NCBI GenBank assembly: GCA_021613375.1
Contig: CM038717.1
Span: 39,702,584-39,766,583 of the forward strand
Reading direction: 5' to 3'
DNA from: Megaleporinus macrocephalus
Lineage: Eukaryota > Chordata > Actinopteri > Characiformes > Anostomidae
DNA length: 64,000 nucleotides
The position numbers and the translations under genes are program-made. Under the pieces are notes generated by a model that saw only the letters and a list, made by a program, of their open reading frames with translations, made no database searches and had not been told where the DNA came from. Below are positions 11,012-23,459 of the stretch, in pieces (the first letter of the stretch is position 1; each line of letters opens with the position of its first letter).

Positions 11012-11695
11012 GGCTCTGGTTGTTAGGGGGTCTTTCACTGTGTTAAGGCTCTGGTTGTTAGGGGGTCTTTCACTGTGTTAAGGCTCTGGTTGTTAGGGGG
11101 TCTTTCACTGTGTTAAGGCTCTGGTTGTTAAGGGGTCTTTCACTGTGTTAAGGCTTTGGTTGTTAGGGCGTCTTTCACTGTGTTAAGGCTCTGGTTGTTA
11201 GGGGGTCTTTCACTGTGTTAAGGCTCTGGTTGTTAGGGGGTCTTTCACTGTGTTAAGGCTTTGGTTGTTAGGGGGTCTTTCACTGTGTTAAGGCTTTGGT
11301 TGTTAGGGCGTCTTTCACTGTGTTAAGGCTCTGGTTGTTAGGTGGTCTTTCACTGTGTTAAGGCTCTGGTTGTTAGGTGGTCTTTCACTGTGTTAAGGCT
11401 CTGGTTGTTAAGGGGTCTTTCACTGTGTTAAGGCTCTGGTTGTTAGGGGGTCTTTCACTGTGTTAAGGCTCTGGTTGTTAGGGGGTCTTTCACTGTGTTA
11501 AGGCTCTGGTTGTTAGGTGGTCTTTCACTGTGTTAAGGCTCTGGTTGTTAGGGGGTCTTTCACTGTGTTAAGACTGGTTGTTAGGGGGTCTTTCACTGTG
11601 TTAAGACTGGTTGTTAGGGGGTCTTTCACTGTGTTAAGGCTCTGGTTGTTAGGGGGTCTTTCACTGTGTTAAGGCTCTGGTTGTTAGGGGGTTAA
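11012..11695. repeat. 35-bp minisatellite, ~19 copies
   Basis: Unit GGCTCTGGTTGTTAGGGGGT plus CTTTCACTGTGTTAA, well conserved, with two copies shortened by a few bases (AAGACTGGTTG) near 11570-11620. Confidence 0.97.
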
Positions 11696-11699
11696 GGCT

Positions 11700-13400
11700 T
11701 GTGTTGAGATGCCTGTTCAGAAATATCCTGCAGTCAGCAGCTTCACCGAGTTGAGCTCTCTCCTCGCTGGAGTGTCGTGTAGCTACGCCAGCTTTAAACG
11801 TGAGGTCAGTGATGAGAGAAGTGAATAACAATGATGACCATATATACTGTAAAAACATGGCTGTAATACAATGTATAAAACGGCTTTAGTAAATGTGTTG
11901 TTATGGTAACAGACTAGGAGGGTTTGGGTTAGCTAACGTTTATATTAACTTTAGTCAGAAAACACTCTGAAACGTAAAGTTACATTACTCTCTGACCACG
12001 CCCCCAAACTGCTACTACACTACATACGTAAATAAATAAAATATAATAAATAAAATTAATTAATGAATAAATAAAAGGACTCTATCATTAGAAGTGCTGT
12101 CAGTAGTGCAGTATGTAATGCTCCAGAGGGCGCTGTTTGGGACACAGCCTTACTGTCTAACTATAATGTTAGTCTAGTCTAGTAAGAAAACCTTAATATA
12201 CATTTATTAGTTATTTCAGTTTAGCATCATACTCCAAATAAAATAATTATTATTTTTGGTTATGTATGTATATAATTCAGACATTGTATGTATAATTCAA
12301 AAGTTTTCTAACAGCAGTAGTATGTAATGTGGAGGATCTAGTTTAGTTTGTAAAGTCAAACCCGCTCCCACGCCCTTGCCAGACAGTGATCGAATGAATA
12401 CTGATCATTGGTTTTAATGTCAATGTGACCATCAATATGCCACGAACGTTATTAGCCAAGTAGCTTAAATCCAGGCATCACGTTTCTCACTGCCCGCTTA
12501 CTCCCACCTCTCCTCAGATCCTCCTTAAATATTTAAATAAGATTTTATTTTTTATCTCTGTCACTGGACCCGATCTTAGCATCTTAGCATGTTAGCATCA
12601 GGTATCTCAGTTCCACCTTAAACAGTGCAGCCTTTATATGCTAGCGCCCAAACAGGCTACATCCTTTAAGGTGGAATGGAGAAATAAGAAGTTAACCTCA
12701 GCTTGATCTCAATCCACTGTGTGACTTACAGTCAGTAAATAGGGGCTGTGCCACTTTAGGCTGGGGGTTGGGTGGGCGGGGGGGGTAGTTTAACCCCTAC
12801 TCTTCTAGAATGATTGGCTGCAGACTTCACAGTTTTGCGTGTTCTTTGTTGTTTTTATGTGTGAGTTGATTCATTAGCTCACAGTAAGTGGCCCAAAACG
12901 CTAGCGGCCCTCTGGGAATCCTCCCGAGTCTCCCAATTACCCACTCCGGCACTGTAAACACAGCATTTCAGAAATCACTTTCTTCTAAAGCACCACACTC
13001 CAGCATCTTTCCCAGCTTCAGGATAAAAACTGGAGAGTTTTAGAGAGAAAACTTCAACAGCTGAATAGAACTGAAGCTGCATCTCAGTTCAGTACTGCAT
13101 GCTAATACTACACAGTATATACTAATGTATTTAACTTGACGGAAAACGCATGGTGTCTTACATTAAACTAACTTTAACATAACGTTTCTGGTCCAACCCA
13201 CCTGCCATAGCATTGCCACTGTTTCCCCTTTCCATTTTCCACAGAAATATGGAACAATAGTCATCTCCACAGTTCAGTCTTAGAAGTTGGTTCAGCTTCT
13301 CATCATCAAATAACCCCAAACCCATTCAGTGAGGTCTGGACTCTGGGGTGGTCAGTTCATTGTTCTGAGATCACCAGCAGCTTCCTGAGGATCTTTGAAC
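11700..13400. other. No gene seen; one hairpin MITE-like sequence
   Basis: AT-rich single-copy-looking sequence. At 12612-12676 TTCCACCTTAAA and TTTAAGGTGGAA form inverted ends about 40 bp apart, the same ends as in the satellite at 25.6-26.4 kb and the copy at 27.5 kb. Confidence 0.5.
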
Positions 13401-13417
13401 AGCACAGTGACTCCCAA

Positions 13418-13640
13418 TCACCTCTTCAGGTACAAAGAGGTACTACAGTGCCTCACTATCACCTCTTCAGGTACAAAGAGGTACTACAGTGACTCACTAT
13501 CACCTCTTCAGGTACAAAGAGGTACTACAGTGACTCACTATCACCTCTTCAGGTACAAAGAGGTACTACAGAGACTCACTATAACCTCTTCAGGTACAAA
13601 GTGGTTCTATTGTGAATCACTATCTCAGGTAAAAAGGGTG
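13418..13640. repeat. 41-bp minisatellite, 5-6 copies
   Basis: Unit CAGGTACAAAGAGGTACTAC plus AGTGACTCACTATCACCTCTT, the first copies nearly identical and the last two degraded. Confidence 0.93.
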
Positions 13641-13644
13641 CTAC

Positions 13645-15600
13645 AAAAGAAGACAGGCCAAGTCTTGCTGGTCAGCATGCTAACTTAAGTAGACATCTCT
13701 GCAACATAATACATAGATGTATTTGATGTAACATCAAAACTGTTATTTCTTCACATTAATATGTTAAGTTCATGTTGGAATGTTTGAAACTAACATATTG
13801 TGTTACAGTGTTACATATAATATACAGTTACAGTATTACATATTGCTCCTTTGATGATGTTGTATATGTGACAGGCTGTATGAAGTCTGTAATTTGAGAT
13901 TCCTGCTCTAGCTCTCGCTAAAAACACCTGGTTCAGCTTATCAGCTCCTTCACAAGCTCCTCATGAGTGAATCCAGAGAGATAGAGTGCAAAAACAACAA
14001 CCTCTGCAGCCCCCCTGGATGACTGTTCCGATGTCCAGACATGCCTAAGACGCACCAACTATGCTGTGCCATGACAGAAATGTTAGTGTTGTGATCCAAC
14101 ACAACATTCCTCGTAATAATGACTGGGATTACCTGGCTCAGGTGTGTTCAGTGCTGGGCCTTTATAAGCCTACCATCAGTCTTAGACGTGTTGTGACCAC
14201 TGTTAGGGCAGTTACTCTAATTGTAATCCATTATAAATGACTAATTACATCACATTACATCACACCGGGATTACCTGACTTACAGCTTCTTGAAAAGAGT
14301 CCTCTCACTACTTATTAGATTACTTTTATATTGGTCTACAAAACCCTTACAAATCTCTACCAATAGGATATAAACTATGTGTCCAAAAGTTTGAAGACAC
14401 CAGCTCATCCATCAGGAGAATTAATAGGTCTGGGTTTTTCTATAGAGTTTATACAAACTGTTTGATGTGTATGTCTTAAAGTGGGTAAATTCATTCATTA
14501 GAAGGGCTTAAAACAAAGAACACGCTAGTTTTAATGCAGAAATGGAAGCTTTAGCGCGAGCTCTGCTGGGAAGACTACATCATTCCTTTACTCCTGATCC
14601 ATCTCTGGCCTACACCTGGCTTTCACATGACTTACATACCTATTCTGCTGCTTTCAGGTACTAACGTTTCCCCTCTTTCCTCCCCACCACCACCAGTTTG
14701 GTATTTGTCCTGTTGTCTGAGGGGTAGAGCCCACCATACCCGGCCTGATCCAGCAGGATCTGTGAGGGTCTGGTTATCTTTCAACTTGTAAATCCCATCG
14801 AGGAGCAAAAACAAGGTCTTCCTTCACTTCCAAGTCCAGCTGGTAGAAGATCTATTAATTAGCATGCATGAGCTGCATATTGTCACTTATATATTGTCAT
14901 CATTTTTCTATATTATCTGCTCTTTATATCCTGTGACTGTTTCATGATGAATGGACCAATAGAAATGCTCCAAATCACTTAGATTAGAGCCTCCTTACAT
15001 GGAATTACATTGAAAGTAAAGCTTTTCAGTACTGTTCTGGAGATACTTGTTTATTTTTGAACAGCAACGGTATCCACCACTACCACACAAGCCTTTTATA
15101 TTTCATTTTCATATGTAGTAGTTTATATTATATTACAATCAGCATATAAACAGTGAGTGTGCATTAAGATGTGCTGATTTGGATTCTCTATAGAAGCTGC
15201 TGACCAAGGCTGCCAATTGTATCAGTCTATCTCAGTTGCTGCACAATTTACTGGTCATCGCTGGTCAGTTTCTGACCACAGAGACGTTTGTACAAGCAGC
15301 ACTCACCCTACCATGCCTCTACCAGTGTCACTTCTAGGGTGAGAGCAGTCCACCGTCAAAAATATTCATTCTGTGGTCAGAAACTGACCATTTATGAATG
15401 GCTAGAGAATGGATAACAGCAACTGTGCAACAACAGATGGGCTACTATCTCTAACTGGACACAAGGGGGTTCAAAAAAGTGGTCCGTATACATGCATAGT
15501 GTGGAAACAATGGTGGAAGCTTTTTACAGTCACTTCCTTCCTTACTGAGGCACCATTGGAGACTAAAAAGTGTCTACAATCCTTTAACTCGAATCCACTT
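13645..15600. other. No gene seen; dispersed repeat fragments
   Basis: Around 14390 TGTCCAAAAGTTTGAAGACACC looks like a Tc1-type terminus. 14945-15050 is a copy of the family with ACCAATAGAAATGCTCCAAA. Short palindromes TGGTCAG-TTT-CTGACCA occur near 15260 and 15372. Confidence 0.45.
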
Positions 15601-15606
15601 GCTGTA

Positions 15607-16600
15607 TAATCTGGCTAACATCAGCGCCGGCTGGCTAAAGTCAAACTGGCCCTTTGTGGATATGCTTGATATAAACTACGGGGTTTTATACACTGTTTCT
15701 TGCTATGAAACGAAGACAGCTAGTTAACTAAGGCCTTAGCCAGCTACCTAAGGTGAAGATAACTAGCTATGGGTGGCTAGATAAGACAAGCCATCTTCGC
15801 CTTAGCTAGTCATCTTTACCTCAGGTAGCTACCTAGGGCTAGCTAGCCTTAGCTAGGTAGCTAAAGTGAAGTTAACTAGCTGGGGTTGGCTAGCTAGGTC
15901 TAGCTAACTTCATCTTAGCTGGACAGCACAGAAAAAAAGGTTAGTTAGCAACCACAACACAAAGAAGTGGGTTGAAGAAACACCCTAAGAACCCCATGGT
16001 CTATATCAAGGAGATTCACAAAGCTAGCTAACGTTAGAGCCAACTGTCAAAAACCAAACTGGCTATTTGTGGATCTTCTTGATATGAGCTATGGCGGTTT
16101 ATAGGGCTATGAATCAAAACTTTTTTGTTGACCAAACAAGACATGACAAAGACAGTTAGTCAGCTAAGGCTACCTAAGGTGAAGATAACTAGCTATGGTT
16201 GGTTAGCTAAGACGAGCCATCTTTACCTTAGCTAGTTATCTTTTACCTAGCTAAGAGGAAGTTAACTAGCTATGGTTGGCTTGCTACTACTAGCTATCTT
16301 TGCCTTAGCTGGACTGCATAGAAAAAGTTCTAACAACCAAAACACAAAGATGTGGATCCAAGAAACAGCCTATAAAACCCCATAGTCCATATCAAGGAGA
16401 TCCACAACGGGCCAGTTCGACTTCGCCAGTGGGCGCTAAAGTTAGCTAGCTAATGTTAGAGCCCATTGGTAAAAACCAAACTGGCCCTATTTGATCTCCT
16501 TGATATGGACTAGAGGGTTTATATGGTGTTTCTTGCTATAAACCAAAAGTTCCTGTGTTTTGATTGGCAGGCTAGTTGGTCAGTTTAGTAGAGGGCTGAA
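15607..16600. repeat. Fold-back tandem repeat, ~420-bp period
   Basis: Segments starting near 15610, 16020 and 16440 share AAACTGGCCCT, CTTGATAT and GGTTTATA in direct order. Inverted versions (CATGGTCTATATCAAGGAGA at ~15995, CATAGTCCATATCAAGGAGA at ~16380) precede the second and third copies. Many GCTAGCTAA palindromes lie between. Confidence 0.8.
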
Positions 16601-17559
16601 CCTGGACGTCACGTCTTAGCCTAGATACCAGACTTAATAAACCAACTACACATCTTTCTGACTCATCAAACTAAAAAATGTATTAATAGTAAACAGGGTA
16701 TCTGTAAGGTCACCGTTTAGAAGGTCAACCAAAGTTCAAGAGCAGCCTCTTATCAAAATATATGGGGGTATGGTTCTGCCAGTTCAGAGGTAAAGGTCAG
16801 AGGGCAAATTCCATTGTCCAAGACTTCTTTACCCACAACGTAAATCCTTAGTTTTATATTGCTCGGTGGAAATAGAGTGTCACTCTATTTGGGGACGGAA
16901 CCTATACAGCGACCTTTACCTTCTGAGCCGACGCATTTGGCGCAGCGTTCAAGTTACACACCCAGACAATGCCTTGTGTTGTTCAGGCCTCTGTTTGACG
17001 CAGGGGTTTCTTATATGTCACGTTTCTGAGGGTCCTGAGCTTTTCTAATCTGACCTACATATCTCTCGCATGACTGGAGCTATTGAGCAGAGGGGGAAAC
17101 GAGAGAGGAGGCTCAAACTTGGTGGAAGTTGACAACTGTTAGAGGACAACTTCTCAGGAGAGCGCTTTCCGCTGAAGTGGCCTAACTATGGAAACATTCG
17201 GCGAACTGCTCCTGCGGTGCCCATAAAATGCCTACAGGGCCAAACGAGGACAGATAAGACTCAATCAGGAGTAAGAAAGTCTTAACTGTCAAAAGTAGAG
17301 AAAGGTGTTTCTCTAGAGGTAAATATACGACTGCGCAGTGCGAGTAGACTCGCTTATTTTGCTGACAGAACAACTGCAGCTAAAATGGTGCTAAAGGCAC
17401 CCAAGCGCCGGCTAAGTTTAGCCTAACAGAGGGCCGACTTAACTGTTTCAACCCTTGTAGTTGCCTGGAATGAGTGGAATTTCCAATTGTTTTTAATACT
17501 GTATTTACTATTTTGCATAATGCTATATATATACATACCCTGTATTTATTAATCATAGA

Positions 17560-19640
17560 CCTGCATTTGTTGTGTTTTGCATACTGGTATGCTTGTCAAC
17601 CAGCAACACCATGTTGGGAGACCAGCTGAACTAGCATTGACCAGCATGCTCTTACATGCCCTTTTATTAGACATTCAATTTTATTCTATATTGCTGATGT
17701 TTGCTAGACTTCTATTATTGTTTTTGTCTAAAAACAGTTCAAATTAAAGCTTCTCAGTGGTGATTGAATTAATGCTATGTTACTTTTATATTGTTAAGGC
17801 TACTATAGATCTGCAGGACAATTTAATATAACAAAACAATCACCAAATTAGCTTACATTGCTAATGTTTGCTGGGCTAACGATGTTGCTTTTATGTAGCA
17901 GTATCAATCAAAGTTTACTCTTCTAGAAAAATCTGTAGAGACTACCATAGTTGGTTAGAAGCTTGTGTTTTGCATACTAGACCATACTAAGTGACCCAGC
18001 TAAACCAACACCAGACCAGCACTGACCAGCATGGATGCATGCCACTTTATTTATAGTAGCTAAGTTTGCCTACATTGCTAATGCTTGCTAGACTTACATT
18101 GTTTTCCATTATATTTTTTAATGAACTAGTTATCAATCATTTACCCTAATAGTATAGACTAATATTAACTAAATTAGCTTACATTGCTAATGTTGGTTGG
18201 GCTCACATTGTTATTTTTCTGGCAACATTTTCACGGTGACAGGCCTAATATAGTGCATTACTCTTATTTGGCAGTATTAATCAACATTTACCCTCCTAGA
18301 AAAATCTGTAGAGACTAGCATATACTTTAAAGGCTACTACATACAAGCTAAATTAGATAGTCGCTAAGTTTGCTTATATTGCTAATGTTTGCTAGGTTTA
18401 CATTGTTGTCTTCAAATAACATTTCAAATGAAAGCTTCTCCATTGTGACTGGACTAACAGTATGTTGTTTTTTATTTTTTAAAGGCTACTATAGACCCCC
18501 AGGCTAATTTAATACCAGAAAACGGTACCAATACCAGAAATTAGCTTCTATTAGTAATGTTTGCTAGGATTGTTAGGCTTACAAACAGTCCACACACATT
18601 CAAAATACAACTTCTCCATTGTGCTTTGGCTAATACTATATGGTTTTCATGTAATGGTTACTTCAAACAACATTCAAAATAAAGCTTCTCCATTGCGATT
18701 GGACTGATAGTATGTTGCTTTATATTTTTAAGGTTACTATAGAATGCTAAGCTAGTTTAATACTAGAAAACAAGTACTAAATTAGCTTACTTAGCCAACA
18801 TTTGCTGCCCTACATGTTTTTTTTTATTTTACAAATGGTGTCCTACATAAAATTAATAATTAATAATTAATCATATGCACTTTTATTTTAAAGAATTAAT
18901 TAACATTTAGCCCTCTAAGAAAATCTGTAGAGGCTAGCATTGGTGGTTCCTAGCTTGTGTTTTGGATGCTGGTCAGTCAGCAAGACCATGCTGGGCGACC
19001 AGCTTAACCAGCACCAGACCAGCAGAGACCAGCACTGACCAGTTTGCAAGCCTAAAAACACTGCAAGCCTAGCAAACAGTTCAAATGAAAGCTTCTCCAT
19101 TGTGACTGGACTAACAGTATGATGTTTTTATATTTTTAAGGCTACTATAGACCCCCAGGCTAGTTTAATACTAGAAAACCACTAATCACTAACTTAGCTT
19201 CTATTAGTAATGTTTGCTAGGCTTGCAGTGTTTTTAGGCTTACAAACAGTCCACACACATTCAAAATACAACTTCTCCATTGTGCTTTGGCTGATACTAT
19301 ATTGTTTTCATGTAATGGTTACTTCAAATAACATTCAAAATAAAGCTTCTACATTGCGATCAGACTGATAGTATGTTGCTTTTATATTTTTAAGGTTACT
19401 ATAGAATGCTAAGTACTAAATTAGCTTACATTAGCCAACATTTGCTGCCCTACATGGTTTTTGTTTTGTTTTTATACAAATGGTGTCCTACATAAAATTA
19501 ATAATTGATAATTAATAATATGGTATTAATCAACGTTTACCCCTCTAAGAAAATCTGTAGAGGCTAGCTTGTGGTTTTGGATGCTGGTCTACCAGCAAGA
19601 CCATGTTGAGTAACCAGCTAAAGCAGCACCAGCACCACCA
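17560..19640. repeat. Large degenerate tandem repeat, ~650-bp period
   Basis: ATGAAAGCTTCTCCATTGTG occurs at ~18432 and ~19086 with long flanking similarity, including CTACTATAGACCCCCAGGCT. CCAGCA-rich blocks (GACCAGCTTAACCAGCACC and similar) recur near 17590, 17970, 18960 and 19570. Confidence 0.8.
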
Positions 19641-19644
19641 GTGG

Positions 19645-20640
19645 TTATTAAGGTGACCTCAGGTAACTAGACTAACCTATGAGCCACTCTACTGGGCAGT
19701 TTCTGACCACAGGGCTGCTGGTAACGGAGTGTATTTGATTATAAACCCCAGAAAGCCACAAAGGCGTTTGTATTAAAGTGTGCAGAGTGTTTATGTTTTA
19801 ATGGACGTCCGTCTGAGTGAGTTTGACATGATCTCCGTTAGCTTGCTTGCCAAAACAAGACATCTATGACTATAAATTTTCAGGACCTTCCACAGCATCC
19901 GATGCATCACCCCCCTGCCAAGGCATCCGCGGAGACGGGCTGGCGTCTTAGGAGGCAGATCATGTAATTACTGCCTGTCTACTGACATCTAAAGACAAAC
20001 GGGGGATTAAATAACATGTAAAGTCGGCTAAATGGCATGGAAGTCAATACAAAGTCCAGCTCTGACAGTAAGAGCTTGTTTTTTAAGATGCAGCCCAGCG
20101 CAGGATCAAATTACCGTCAGCAGAAAAACCTCTTTAGTCACACGTCCATAACTTTATGATGTCTTTCCTGATTGCTGCTGTGGCAAAACCTTGAGTCATC
20201 AGAAAGCTGACTATCAACAAAGAAGAGGGACAATGTTTTTTACTTTAATTAATGTTTGGTTACAAGTTGCACTACCTGGCCAGAAGTGGACGCCAAATTC
20301 GGGCAAACCCAGTGTAACAGATTTATAAAATCAAGCACATGGCTATGCAATCTGTGTAGACCTTTAAATGTGGAACTGTCATAGGATGCTACCTTCTTCA
20401 CAAGTCAGTGTGTGAAATATCTGTCCTGCTAGAGCTGCCCCAGACAACTATAAGTGCTTTTATTGCTAAGCTTAGCCATAAAGTGGCAGACCAAAATATT
20501 TTGGTTTCATCCTTCACTACAGATTACCAACCTGCCTCTAGAAGCAACACCAGCACAAGAACTGATACATCAGGAGTTTCATGAAATGGGTCGTCATGCA
20601 CCTGCACCCAAGCCTAAGATCATTATGTGCAATGGCAAGT
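19645..20640. other. Non-repetitive region, possible conserved non-coding element
   Basis: No gene. 19800-20180 is non-repetitive, with CATCCGCGGAGACGGGC and a homeodomain-type ATGTAATTACTG. Function unknown. Confidence 0.3.
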
Positions 20641-20649
20641 GTCGGCTGG

Positions 20650-21000
20650 AATGGAGTAAAGCTCCACCACTGGATTCTAGAGTGGTGTAAAGCTCCATCA
20701 CTGGTTTCTGGAGTGGTGTGAAGCTCCACTACTGGACTTTGGAGTGGTTTAAAGCTCCACCACTGGACTCTGGAGTGGTGTGAAGCTCCACCACTGGACT
20801 CTGGAGTGGTTTGAAGCTCCACCACTGGACTCTGGAGTGGTGTGAAGCTCCACCACTGGACTCTGGAGTGGTTTGAAGCTCCACCACTGGACTCTGGAGT
20901 GGTGTGAAACTCCACCACTAAATGCTGGAGAGGTGTGAAGCTCCACCACTGGATGTTAGAGTGGTTTGAAGCTCCACCACTGGACTCTGGATCAGTGGAA
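20650..21000. repeat. 31-bp minisatellite, ~11 copies, dimeric
   Basis: Unit GAAGCTCCACCACTGGACTC plus TGGAGTGGTGT. Units alternate between GTGGTGTGAAG and GTGGTTTGAAG, giving a 62-bp higher-order period. Confidence 0.95.
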
Positions 21001-21104
21001 GCATAATCTTTAGAGTGATGAAGCATGTTTCACTATCTGACAGTCTGATAGATGAATCTGGGTTTGAGGGATGTATGTATAGCGCCAACAGTAAAGTTTG
21101 GTAG

Positions 21105-21335
21105 AGGGGGAATAATGATGATCTGAGGGGGTTTCAGGCTCCTTAGTTCCAGTGAAGAGTGATATTAATGCAGAAGCACACAAAGATATTTTACACCCTC
21201 ATACGCTTCCGGCAGCAGTTTTGGGGAAAACTCCTTCCTGTTCCAGCATGACTGTATCCTTGTGCACAAAGCCAGCTCCATAAAAATGTTTGACGTGGAG
21301 GAACTACGGAGGCCTGACCCTCAACCCCACCAAAA
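21105..21335 (+). pseudogene. Tc1/mariner transposase fragment, frameshifted
   Basis: The bases around 21240-21290 read FQHDC then VHKASSIKMF, followed by VEELRRPDPQPH out of the normal frame: the second catalytic block and the start of the third of a fish Tc1 transposase. Surrounding sequence matches the region before it. Too broken to code for an enzyme. Confidence 0.75.
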
Positions 21336-21339
21336 ACGA

Positions 21340-22255
21340 GTTATGAGATTCTGATATGACACATCATAACACATCAGTGGCATCATCTGCATATTTTCAG
21401 TGGTCTGTGGTTCCAGTGAGCGCAGAGCATCTGTGAGGATACGCTTTCCAAGGTATGACTTTGTGCTTCAGATTCAGTCCTGATTTCTGATTGGTTCTGA
21501 GATTAAAAGGCATTAAAATATATCTTCTGTAAATGTATACAGCTTCAAACCCCCTGTCATTTGAATACCAACTGAAATAAAACCTTTGACTTTGTTCACT
21601 CCATCATGGAATTCCCTTTGAAAACCGATGCAAAGGAGCAACGGTTTAGGCGGGTTGGGTTTCTGGCTTGAGCTCCTCCGAATGCTCTCACTCTTTGTGC
21701 TGATTTTCATTGTTTAGGTGAGAAAGTACAACGCCTTTTAAAGGGACGGAAGTAAAGCCCCGTCTGAGAGAAAGGCTCCAGCGTATGCCTTACAGCCATT
21801 TAACTCGGCTTTGATCATTCCATACACGGGCAAAACAAGTCAAAACTCTACGAGCTATGACATTGCGAGTTATATAACATCGGAATCGGTTTGAACCTGC
21901 TGGAACATAACTAGTATAATGGATACAGATTATGGAGAACACCATTAATGTTAGAAGGTAATCCACTTGCATAAAGAAATGGAAAGTGAAGGGAAAATGC
22001 ATGAGAGCAACAGGAGTTTCCAAAACATGAAGTAAACCTACCAACTGGAAGACCAGGTAGACCCACCAACACAGTCCCCAGCAGATAAACAGCACTTAAA
22101 GCTTTGAGAGACAGAGGAGAACATCAAGCTTCACTCTTACTTCAGATCTGAAAACATCCACAGGTGTTTCTGTCCATCCTTTCAATGAGAGAAGACACCT
22201 CAACACTGTGGGTCTGAAGGAATGTGTAGCTATATATAGTTTAGTTTATAGTTTA
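21340..22255. other. No gene seen
   Basis: Single-copy-looking sequence without convincing coding potential. Confidence 0.4.
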
Positions 22256-22369
22256 GAGCTGGGGGATTTGGGTTGGGTGGGGGTGTTGGGTAGAATTGGA
22301 GTAGTTGGGTTGGAGGAGTTTGATGGGGTGGTTGGGTAGCATTGGGGGACTTGGGTGGATGGAGGGTTT

Positions 22370-23455
22370 GGGTTGTGCAGGGCTGGATAAGTTGGGTCAG
22401 GGGTTGTGTAGGGCTGGGAAAGTTGGGTCAGGTGTTGTGTAGGGCTGGGGAAGTTGGGTCAGGGGTTGTGTAGGGCTGGGGAAGTTGGGTCAGGGGTTGT
22501 GTAGGGCTGGGAAAGTTGGGTCAGGTGTTGTGTAGGGCTGGGGAAGTTGGGTCAGGGGTTGTGTAGGGCTGGGAAAGTTGGGTCAGGTGTTGTGTAGGGC
22601 TGGGGAAGTTGGGTCAGGGGTTGTGTAGGGCTGGGGAAGTTGGGTCAGGGATTGTGTAGGGCTGGGAAAGTTGGGTCAGGTGTTGTGTAGGGCTGGGGAA
22701 GTTGGGTCAGGGGTGGTGTAGGGCTGGGAAAGTTGGGTCAGGGGTGGTGTAGGGCTGGGAAAGTTGGGTCAGGTGTTGTGTAGGGCTGGGGAAGTTGGGT
22801 CAGGGGTGGTGTAGGGCTGGGGAAGTTGGGTCAGGGGTTGTGTAGGGCTGGGAAAGTTGGGTCAGGTGTTGTGTAGGGCTGGGGAAGTTGGGTCAGGGGT
22901 GGTGTAGGGCTGGGGAAGTTGGGTCAGGGGTTGTGTAGGGCTGGGAAAGTTGGGTCAGGTGTTGTGTAGGGCTGGGGAAGTTGGGTCAGGGGTGGTGTAG
23001 GGCTGGGAAAGTTGGGTCAGGGGTGGTGTAGGGCTGGGGAAGTTGGGTCAGGGGTGGTGTAGGGCTGGGGAAGTTGGGTCAGGGGTTGTGTAGGGCTGGG
23101 AAAGTTGGGTCAGGTGTTGTGTAGGGCTGGGGAAGTTGGGTCAGGGGTGGTGTAGGGCTGGGGAAGTTGGGTCAGGGGTTGTGTAGGGCTGGGAAAGTTG
23201 GGTCAGGTGTTGTGTAGGGCTGGGGAAGTTGGGTCAGGGGTTGTGTAGGGCTGGGGAAGTTGGGTCAGGGGTTGTGTAGGGCTGGGAAAGTTGGGTCAGG
23301 TGTTGTGTAGGGCTGGGGAAGTTGGGTCAGGGGTTGTGTAGGGCTGGGGAAGTTGGGTCAGGGATTGTGTAGGGCTGGGGAAGTTGGGTCAGGGGTGGTG
23401 TAGGGCTGGGAAAGTTGGGTCAGGGGTGGTGTAGAGCTGGGAAAGTTGGGTAGCT
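22370..23455. repeat. 31-bp G-rich minisatellite, ~35 copies
   Basis: Unit GGGGTTGTGTAGGGCTGGGG plus AAGTTGGGTCA with a few variants (GGTGTTGTG, GGGGTGGTG, CTGGGAAAG). Degenerate G-rich copies start at about 22260. Many units hold four G-runs separated by 2-7 bases. Confidence 0.97.
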
Positions 23456-23459
23456 GTCG

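Noticed and set aside
11012..11695. Telomere-like TTAGGG repeats
   Set aside because: GTTAGGGGG occurs once per 35-bp unit and is not a tandem hexamer.
20538..21026. 162-codon minus-strand frame
   Set aside because: Runs through the 31-bp minisatellite; the repeat explains it.
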